Position numbers and translations under genes: made by a program
The notes under the pieces: model-generated
What the model was told of the DNA's origin: nothing
The model's input: only the letters and a program-made list of their open reading frames with translations
Databases searched by the model: none
Source of the DNA: Corylus avellana
Lineage: Eukaryota; Streptophyta; Magnoliopsida; Fagales; Betulaceae
Direction: 5' to 3'
DNA: 64,000 nt
Assembly (NCBI RefSeq): GCF_901000735.1
Contig: NC_081545.1
Coordinates: 7,617,540-7,681,539 of the forward strand
Shown: positions 55,994-64,000 of the stretch, piece by piece
How positions within the stretch are numbered: position 1 is the first letter of the stretch
Layout: every line of letters begins with the position of its first letter

Positions 55994-58200
55994 CTAAGCA
56001 ATTCAAAGATATCATGAAAGAAAAAGATGAACTACGTTTAATAGAAAATGTTGAGAAGAGGATAAGAGGGAAACCCTCGACTTCTATAGTGTATGAAGAT
56101 CGTGTTTATGGGAGGGAGAGAGATAAAGAGGCTATAGTTGAATTATTGTTTAGTGAAACATATAATAATGATGCTGAGATCTCTATGATTTTGATACATG
56201 GCATGAGAGGTGTAGGAAAAACAACTCTTGCCCAACTTGTATTCAATGATAAACGTGTGCAAAGTCATTTTAACGTGAAAGTATGGGCTCATGTTTCTGA
56301 AGATTTTGAAGTTGAAAGCTGACAAAAACTATTTTTGAATCTGTTATCTCTCAAACGATTCGAACCAGTGCAGCCAAAGATATAGAAATATTGAAACTCA
56401 AATGGGATGGCCATCTAGAAATGTTGCAAGTCAAACTAAAGAATCAACTACTTGGAAATTAAGAAGTTTCTACTCATCCTGGATGATGTTTGGACTTGTG
56501 ACTACAGGAAGTGGGATAGCCTACATACTCCTTTCCTTACAGGGACTACTGCAGAAAGCAGAATTATCATCACAACTCGCGATCGGGAAGTTTCATCAAA
56601 GATGATGGGTAAAGAAACTAAAGTTTTAGCTCACCCTTTGCAACTGTTGTTTGATGATGCTTGTTTCTCTATATTTACCCTACATGTCTTGGGAGCGAGG
56701 GACTTCAGTGCAGCTCCAAACCTTAAAGGTATTAGTGAGAAAATCAGTAAGAAGTGTAAAGGCTTGCATTTGGCAGCCATAACCTTTGCAGGCCTCTGAT
56801 GAACCAGATCATCGCAGGTTGGTAGAAGTATCCAACATAAGGATATTGGATGCACTAGAAGAGAGAGATGAAATTGTTCCAATTCTTATGTGGAGTTACC
56901 ACCATCTAGATTTAATTTAAAAAGGTGTTTTGAGTATTGTTCCATACTCCCGAATGGCTATGAATTTGAAGAGAAGCAGCTTGTTCTCTTGTGGATGGCA
57001 GAAGATTTAATTCAACTACAATAGGAAAAACAAATGGAAGATTTGGGTAGTGATTATTTTCAAGAGCTGATAAAAAAGTCATTTTTTCAAAAATCAAGCA
57101 AGGATAAATCACGATATATGATGCATGACTTTATCAACACTTTGGCTCAATGTGTTGCAAGAGGTACATGCTTTAGGATGGATGACAGATTTGAGGAAAT
57201 TCCTAAAAAGGCTCGGCATTTGTCTTCATTGTGTGGCAACGATAATTGTCGTATTAACTTTAAGGCTTTATTTGAGCTTACATGTTTACGAACCTTCATA
57301 CCCCTTGTGCTGCCAAAACAAGGGACCCATTCCTTGACTTGTAACGTTCCTCTTCAATTGTTGACAAATTTAGGATGCTTAAGGGTCCTCTCTTTAAGGG
57401 GATATCATATAATTGAGTTACCAAAATCAATCGGTAATTTGAAGCATCTACGATACTTTGACCTTTCTAATACTAGTATCGTGAGTATACCTAAATCATC
57501 AACCACTCTCCACAACTTACAAACATTGATATTAGAGAATTGTTCGAAGCTAGAGAGATTACCTTCAAAATTTCTGAACCTAGTCAATTTGCGCCACCTC
57601 AATATCTGAAAAACATGTTCATTGGTAGGAATGCCTCTGTAAATGGGTAAATTGACTTGTCTCTAGACATTGTCTAATTTAGTTGTGGGAAAAGGTTCAT
57701 GCTTCGGGGTAAGAGAGATGTGACTTTTGTTGCATCTCCAAGAGACACTCCACATTTCAAGATTAGAGAATGTGATTCAACCTCGAGATGCAACAGACGC
57801 CAATTTAATTCAAATGGCCAATGTTGGTGAGTTGCTGTTGGAATGGACTCATAGCTTGGATGAGCCACAAGACAGAACAGTTGATCTAGAGGTACTTAAT
57901 GAGCTGCAGCTTCACGAGGCTTTGAAAAAGCTAACTATCAGGTGCTATGGTGGTATAGAATTTCTGGCATGATTAAGAGCTCCTTCATTTCCGAATATGG
58001 AACACTTAAGAATTGAAAACTGTAATAAGTGCACATCATTGCCACCAATCGGGCAACTACCATCTCTCAAAGTCCTTTTTATCACAAGCATGACCATAGT
58101 GAAGAGTGTTGGTGCTGAGTTTTATGGGGAAGTTTGCTTGCGACCTTTTAGATCCTTGGAGGCTTTGTATTTTGAGAATATGCAGGAATGGGAAAACTAG
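55994..58200 (+). pseudogene. NB-ARC-LRR disease-resistance gene relic (RPP13-like type)
   Basis: Motifs appear in the right order but in several frames: linker (VYGRERDKEAIVELL), P-loop GMRGVGKTT (about 56201), RNBS-A (VKVWAHVSEDF), kinase-2 KKFLLILDDVW (about 56458), RNBS-B (SRIIITTRDREVSS), an altered GLPL (CKGLHLAA), and MHD within MMHDFINTLA (about 57118). LRRs follow (LRVLSLRGYHIIELPKSIGN, then later RIENCNKCTSLPPIGQLPSL). Breaks include a one-base loss at about 56320, a frameshift at about 56460, a stop near 56799, a stop at about 57021, and stops at 57607 and 57970. The coiled-coil domain is missing. The frame begins with FKDIMKEKDEL just inside an LTR-like block, which probably replaced it. 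Not functional. Confidence 0.92.
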
Positions 58201-58522
58201 ATTCATTATGGAGAGTTTCCACCCTTACACAAGCTAAGGGAGGAAACTACACTGGTCGCCCCTTCCCACCTTTTTAATTAGAGAAAAAAAAAAAGTTGTC
58301 TCAAGCTGTCGGGAAAGTTAAACTTTCTGGTATTTTTTGTTTCATAATTATATATGAAGAGGCTCATTGCCCACCATGTATAGAAGATTTATTTTAATTT
58401 ACTGTTGAGGAAATAGTCTCAGTAGTTAACTTTCTTGTTTCTGTTTTTAGTACAATTTCATACGTAAATTTATGTGAAAAAATTCAAAGTTTTACCTTTT
58501 TTTTTTGTGGGGGTCATAAAAT
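58201..58522 (+). other. Sequence after the NB-LRR relic up to the assembly gap
   Basis: AT-rich. A possible LRR fragment (IHYGEFPPLHKLRE) reads to about 58245, then nothing recognisable. Confidence 0.5.
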
Positions 58523-58622
58523 NNNNNNNNNNNNNNNNNNNNNNNNNNNNNNNNNNNNNNNNNNNNNNNNNNNNNNNNNNNNNNNNNNNNNNNNNNNNNN
58601 NNNNNNNNNNNNNNNNNNNNNN
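58523..58622. other. Assembly gap (100 N)
   Basis: A run of exactly 100 N bases, a conventional placeholder for a gap of unknown size. Adjacency across it is not proven. Confidence 0.99.
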
Positions 58623-61600
58623 CATTCAGTGAAGACAGAAAGGAAGAGATATATTCACAACTGGCAAAAGAACAGTTGCAGAGAAAGAGGCAAATTCCCA
58701 GTCAAAAGACAAACCACAACATCTCTCTTATACATTAGTCACATACAACTTTACTGAGCAAACATTGAGCAAAAAAAAATTAGAGGCAAATGCCAACGAC
58801 AAGCTCCCTTACCCACGCAATAGGCCCAATCCCCATAGAAATTAAAGAAGGCAACAAATGCATGTATAAACGGCAACAATGCTGAGAACATGAATACCAT
58901 GCATATACAATCTCAACAACAACAATTCCACAGCTGAAAAACTACAATAATATTTTAGGAGAGATGTTCCTGTTACAGACTAAATCATAAAAAAAAAAAA
59001 AAAAAAAAAAGGAAACAGAAAAGAAAGGAATATGATCCATGGTGGGATCAAATCGCCTTGCAACCAATAATTTCCTCCAGTTGATTGCTTGATCTCAATC
59101 CACTAAAGAGTCTAGTTTTAGGAGATCCCAACATGGAGTTAATGGGGGGAGTTAAAGCATAATCTGGATTAAGGGAGATATGACACAAAAATTATTCTAT
59201 TTTCACTTTATACAGACAGGTGCTTAACTTATTTACATTTTCACTTATCACATTTTAAAAAGTTTTTCATATTAGCTATAATTTGTTAAGCAAGCATCTC
59301 TACTATATTTCGAAAACCATTTTGAATAATTTATGATTGTAGTTAGCTTCAAGAGATGTGAAAGGATCATGGGGTAGAACAAAACAAAAAGGAGCACATT
59401 TTAGATTCTCCAGGCTGAAATTGGATTGGCATGGTCCTGACATGAGACAACATAATAATACCCAGTTGCTCAAAGGAAAATCAAAAAGTGAGAACACAGA
59501 TTTTGGGCAGCAACAAATACTGCGGAATTATTGTTCTCATATTTCTCGTAATTAACTTGAGGAAATAAAAAAAAGAAAAAAGAAAGAAAGAAAAATTCTA
59601 AACATAGTTGAAGAATTACATAAAATTCTAAACATATTATGTAATTCTATCACAAAGAGCGATTATTTAGATTAGTTATGTAAACATAATCAATTATTTT
59701 CAGAATCAAGAAAGAAACGCTCATTCACCGTGATCCTACAGGAACCCCCATTACTGAAACTCCCATCCCCAGAGAGATTACCAAACGAACCACCATATTC
59801 ATGTGCCACAAAATTACTCCCTCTCATGCTACCAAAACCTATCTCTTGATCTGTCATCACAACCATTTTTGCAGCAGAGAACTCCTGCTTTGATTCTGAT
59901 GAGTAATCAAGCTTCAAGTCAATAAACCTTCATTTTTACCTCAATCTAACCCACTTCTTCTCCCAGAATCTAAAAGAAGTCCCCCATAGACGCCAGAACT
60001 CCTAGCACAACTAAATGATCCCCATCCTCTGACCCAAACAGCCAACCGCCCCTGAAACTACAAAGAGACTTGGACCTAGACACACCCATATAATCAACCA
60101 TCCACAAATCACTTTTCTCATCACACCCACCACCAACACTCCATACGATTACAGAGTTCAAACAAAAATGACCAAATCTGAATTTTTATATTTTATTTTT
60201 TTCTCTTTCTCTAGAGAATGAAACGCTCCATGCGATTCAACAAAGAAATAGAGAGCGATGAGAGTACCTGAGATGCCAATCGAGAGAGAGATGACTGCTT
60301 GTTGAGCGTGAGGAGTTGTGCGGTGCGTGTGTTTTGAGCGTGAAGGGAGAGAAGAGTCGGGTTTAGGGTGAGTCTGTCTGAAAGATTACGGGGAAACCAT
60401 TTTCTAAAATCTGTAAAGGCTTTTTGTTCAAACCGAACTATTTTACGTAGAAGTAATCAGCGTAAAATGTAAATATCATTTTCTGAAAACCATTTTCGGA
60501 GCCTTATGCAATTCAGACGAAAATTATCGCCCCAGAATTCCCCTTCTTCATCACAAATCGCAAATCACCTATTCCTCTCTCTCGACTTCCTGCATCAACT
60601 CTATTCCTATGCAAGTTAATAAGATAGTTACTGTCATTAATTGTCAAACAGATGACTCTTACGAGAGAGAGAGAGAGAGATAGAGAGAGAACGGCGGAAG
60701 GTTCTTTTGAAAAGAAAAGATAAACGCTACCCTTCTCAAATTTTTTATTTTGTTTTTCAAAGTAAGTTTAGAATAATTTTTTTTCTTTCTAATTTAATCT
60801 ATTAAATTTATATGTTTTTAAATTATATATAAGATTTAAAAATACATATAAAACTATATATACTTTTGATATATATCAATTTAATAGACGAGAAATGTTA
60901 CACAAACTCCAAATTTTTTACTTTCAAATCTTTATTCTCTGACGTAACAGTGAAAAATTACAATTATATTTTGGATCTAATGTTGATTTTTACTTTCAGA
61001 GAATAAGCATTTGAGAATATAAATTCGAGAGTTTGTGTAGCATTTCTCTTTTAAAGACTAAACTTGATTAATTTCTTTCGACCAATGAATATAAATTGTT
61101 GGGTGAAAATTATATGATGTACTTTAAATTTTAAGGGCTCATGGCAAAAAGAAATAACAAATGTAACACATATTCTCTAGTGCTCACTATCAAATGTAGC
61201 TGTGAAAAAATTATTGTTGGATGTTACACGTACTTTTATTTATTATTCCATAAAAAAATAATGATTTTTAATGTCATGTAAAAAAGTGAACACTTGTCAT
61301 TGCGTAACATTTATCCGAAAGAAATAGGAAAAAAGTCTACATAACTCCTTAAAATACTACATAATTAACAATGTTTCTCTCAAATTTTATATTGGGACAA
61401 TGTTGCCAAATTTTAAATTGCAATAACGTCCTCACAAACTATCAAAAAATTGTTGAAGTCCCCTCAGTCCAACAAAAAGACAACGTGCAGCCCACTGAGA
61501 AAACTGATTAGAGTTTAGAAATGATTTATGGGTATATTTGGTAAAGCATTTTGAGATGAGTTTTATTTTATTTTATTTTTATAATATTAGTAAAAAGTGA

Positions 61601-62820
61601 TTGTGGTGATATAAAGGTAGAAATAAGTTTTGAATTTTTTGTATGAAAAAGTGAAAAAATTTTGTTTTGTAGTAAATACTTGTATTTAAATAGTAATAAA
61701 AAGTGATTGATATGGTATAAAAAGTTAAAAAATTAAAAAAAATTAAAAATTAAAAATTAAAATGATTTGAATTTTATTTTTTAGGGAAAGGTGAGAAAAA
61801 GGGGAAGAAGTATAAGTTGATTTAGATTTACTTGTAAATATTGATTTATTCAATTATAATTAAGGATCTATGTATGATAAACAATAAAGTTAATGAAAGC
61901 ATAATGTAATCCGCGAGCAACTTCTCAGTAGTCATGGCAAAAATCAAGAGTTTTGTGCCTACCATTCAGAAGTCGACACATCAGCCCAGTACAAGAAAAT
62001 CATATGTTAGCAAAACACAAGATTTAATCTTTTTTACTCTTTAAAAAATCCTCCAACATAGCCTCTACGCCACCGCCCACCGCTCACCTTCGCCAACCGC
62101 CCATCACCTACCACCACTGCTCGGATCTCTCTCCATCTCGCCCACCACCCACACTCAGACACCACTGCCCATGCCGGATCTTTCTCTCTCTCATCGTAGA
62201 TCTGATCCCAACACAACCACCAAAAATGCAAGCATTTCCCACCCACCGCCCATGCCCACACCCATACGTTGCCGTCCAAGTCGAACCCTGCCGTCCATGC
62301 CGGAATCTCTGAGAATCACCGCTCAGAGCTACACAAGAGAGAGAGAGAGAGAGATTGAGAGAGTGAGAGTGAGAGAGATATTGGCCTAGTTGGCGGGGTT
62401 CAATGGGCGGCGACAACATCTAGCGTGGTTGGCGGTGGGTGGTAGGTGGTTGGCGGTGGTTATGTTGGGAGGGTTTCTTTTTTCTTTTGTTTTGTTTTTT
62501 TCTTTTTTTTTTAAAAAAAAAAAAAGATTAAAAGAAGGATGGGTTAAATCCTGTGTTTTGTAACATATGTTTTTTTTTTTTTTTTGTTCCAAGCTGATGT
62601 GTCAACTTTTGAATGGTGGGCATAAAAGCCTTGATTTGTGCCAAGACCACATTGAAGTTATTCTCAATGTAATCCTTAGTACTATTTTTTTTTTTTTGTT
62701 GGTAATTACCTTTTTTCCCTGTGAACTACCATGCAATGTCAATATCCCCCTGAACTGCCAACCTTACTGCAAGGCTCCATTAGACTATCATTTTCTTCCC
62801 AAAACTCCCTTTTGTCAGTC
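58623..62820. repeat. Block X, copy B
   Basis: This duplicates 27890-32055. From 58623 to 59930 I see no difference and no change of offset (30733), even in a 22-base A run. After 59931, substitutions and indels become frequent. It carries the same MITE (60890-61048), microsatellites and unrecognised minus-strand stretch. No gene. Confidence 0.9.
60890..61048. mobile_element. Small palindromic MITE (159 bp), copy B
   Basis: Same ends and length as 30159-30317, with about a dozen substitutions. Confidence 0.75.
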
Positions 62821-63030
62821 AAACTCATTAAATTTGATGGAATATTCACTTTTAGACGTTAAATCTCATTAAAAGACAGAAATACCTCCAAATAAATAAT
62901 TAAAAGAAAATATATAAATATATAAAACTTATAAATTAATTTTTTTGTTATTTTTTATTTTTTTAAAAAGGCAGCCACCCCCTTGGGGAAGGGGTGGCAA
63001 ACGAGCCACCCCCAGAAGTTGCCAGAGGTG
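62821..63030. other. AT-rich spacer and GC-rich GCCACC motif segment
   Basis: AT-rich to about 62970, then AGCCACCCCCTTGGGGAAGG and further GCCACCCC and GGTGGC words up to the kinase relic. The wording resembles the core of the MITE at 32563-33161, but no matching ends were found. Confidence 0.5.
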
Positions 63031-63760
63031 GCTTGTTTATGTCCAAAAGTGACAGATTTTGTCCTGGTAAAGCTTGTTAGGCTAGAGTTCAACCGAGTCC
63101 TGACAACCATGAGAGGCACAAAAGGTTATCTTGCTCCGAAGTGGAAAGGGATGCCTGTTGAAGAAATTCGTGGGCCTAACTTATCTCATAAAACTGGTTC
63201 TATAAGAGAGGGTTACCTATTTCTTATAAACTTGCCCAAGATCTTGTCCACAGACAATGTGGGTCTATTTCTCAACACCCTCCTTCACGTGCAGGCCAAT
63301 ATTTTTCTTGGTCCTTGTCACGGGGTAAGTAGTGTATGCCCCCATTCGTCATGTGGTAGGCTTTGATACCATGAAAAGATTCGAAGGCCTGACCCATCTT
63401 ATAAAACCGGTTCTATAAGAGAGAGTTGCGCATTCCTTATAAACTTGCCCAAGATCTTGTTCACAGGCAATGTAGGTCTATTTCTCAACAATGGCCAAGA
63501 CCAATGTTTACAGCTATGGAATGACGCTTTCCGAATTTGTCTAGGAAAGGAGAAACTCTGAGACATGTGGATGGGAAAACGTATGGTAAACTAGTTTCTT
63601 TCCAACTTGGGCTGCAAGCCTCATAGGTGAAGGTGGCGATGTCCTTAGCCTATTAGATCCCAGGTTTAAAGGGAAACACTGATGTAGAAGAGCTCACAAG
63701 ACTTTGTAAAGTTGCTTGTTGGTGCATCCAAGATGATGATACTAATAGGTAGCCGATGGG
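63031..63760 (+). pseudogene. S-RLK kinase relic B, split by a TRIM-like element
   Basis: 63031-63158 matches the activation-loop region of the intact gene (LCPKVTDFVLVKLV, LTTMRGTKGYLAPKW), with DFG changed to DFV. 63491-63760 continues with VYSYGMTLSEFV and the C-lobe, with stops and frameshifts. It ends at CCGATGGG joined to 3' UTR sequence, almost exactly as in relic A. It is longer at its 5' end than relic A. Confidence 0.9.
63159..63490 (-). mobile_element. TRIM-like miniature LTR element, 332 bp
   Basis: Two 119-bp direct repeats (63159-63277 and 63372-63490) both start TGAA and end TTTCTCAACA. Between them on the minus strand are TGGTATCAAAGCC (63371-63359, primer-site-like) and GAAGGAGGG (63286-63278, purine tract). 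The internal part is only 94 bp and non-coding. No clear target duplication remains, perhaps because the relic has decayed. Confidence 0.75.
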
Positions 63761-64000
63761 TGTCCTAATAACTGTTATATATAGCTTATATTTTTTCTGG
63801 AAGGAGTGTTTGTATATTCCATGGAAGCTTGAGGACATGGTTCCAACAGAAGGGGCGGCAAATGATAGGTAAATTGGTAGAAGTTAAGTTGCAATGTAAT
63901 GTTATAGTGGGGTATTAGAGTTAATAAACCCTTTGGTATGGTTGTACAAATATTGTGGTAGCGGTTATTCCCTTTTCACCGCAACTGCTTTTGGTGATTA
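63761..64000. repeat. S-RLK 3' flank joined to a fourth intergenic unit
   Basis: 63761-63829 matches the 3' flank up to CATGGAAGC. At about 63829 it switches to sequence equivalent to 3290-3460 of copy 1 (GAGGACA(A/T)GGTTCCA...). The window ends inside this partial copy. Confidence 0.8.

Noticed and set aside
62034..62419. Possible proteins around the CCACCG-rich region (also 31477-31677)
   Set aside because: Simple-sequence composition with a microsatellite. The frame is not conserved between the two block copies.
1..64000. CRISPR array, bacterial operon or phage-like system
   Set aside because: No spaced short palindromic repeats or prokaryotic gene layout. All recognisable genes and elements are plant nuclear types.

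Overview
The window is nuclear DNA from a flowering plant, most likely a eudicot. It is AT-rich and intron-aware, and it holds plant-specific receptor kinases, an NB-LRR relic, Copia, LINE, Mutator-like (MULE), hAT and Harbinger transposable elements, and a 5S-bearing Cassandra-type LTR. The species cannot be named from the sequence alone. Only one host gene looks intact. Most of the rest is a locally duplicated receptor-kinase array colonised by several layers of transposons.

Layout. 1-1376 is the broken 3' part of a Copia pol. 1446-5388 is copy 1 of a roughly 4 kb intergenic unit, interrupted at 5389-6419 by a 5'-truncated LINE. An 8.1 kb Mutator-like element follows (6440-14579). It has about 0.8 kb inverted repeats, a decayed transposase, and a small GRF zinc-finger gene on the opposite strand. 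It ends 335 bp before the intact G-type lectin S-receptor-like kinase gene (14915-17338, 807 aa). 18376-22696 is copy 2 of the intergenic unit, and it keeps the MULE empty site. It leads into a second paralogue (22697-25106) that lost its signal-peptide frame through a 23-bp deletion. 25881-27310 is a retroposon carrying a Cassandra-type solo LTR with 5S rRNA-like sequence. 27326-32059 is a mostly non-coding block that recurs after the assembly gap, followed by a kinase relic and a GC-rich MITE.

34372-38421 is copy 3 of the intergenic unit, with a Harbinger-type and a hAT-type MITE and then an unclassified insertion (38433-39544). Next come a truncated 5' duplicate of the receptor gene (39767-40109) and a third paralogue (40406-48005), which is split by a young Copia element (41258-46435). 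Its 3' flank holds a small solo LTR (48207-52806) containing a nested gag-only LTR retrotransposon (48301-52540). 52963-55990 is an antisense array of non-coding LTR elements. It abuts an NB-ARC-LRR pseudogene (about 55994-58200) that has lost its N-terminal domain. After a 100-base N gap (58523-58622), block X repeats (58623-62820), followed by another kinase relic split by a TRIM-like element and the start of a fourth intergenic unit.

How it fits together. The host signal is an expanding and decaying tandem cluster of surface receptor kinases (B-lectin, S-locus glycoprotein, PAN, transmembrane segment, non-RD kinase) next to an NB-LRR remnant, which is a typical arrangement for a plant immune-receptor cluster. 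Paralogous copies act as internal empty-site controls, so several insertions can be bounded to the base with their target-site duplications. All calls come from reading the sequence. No database search was possible.
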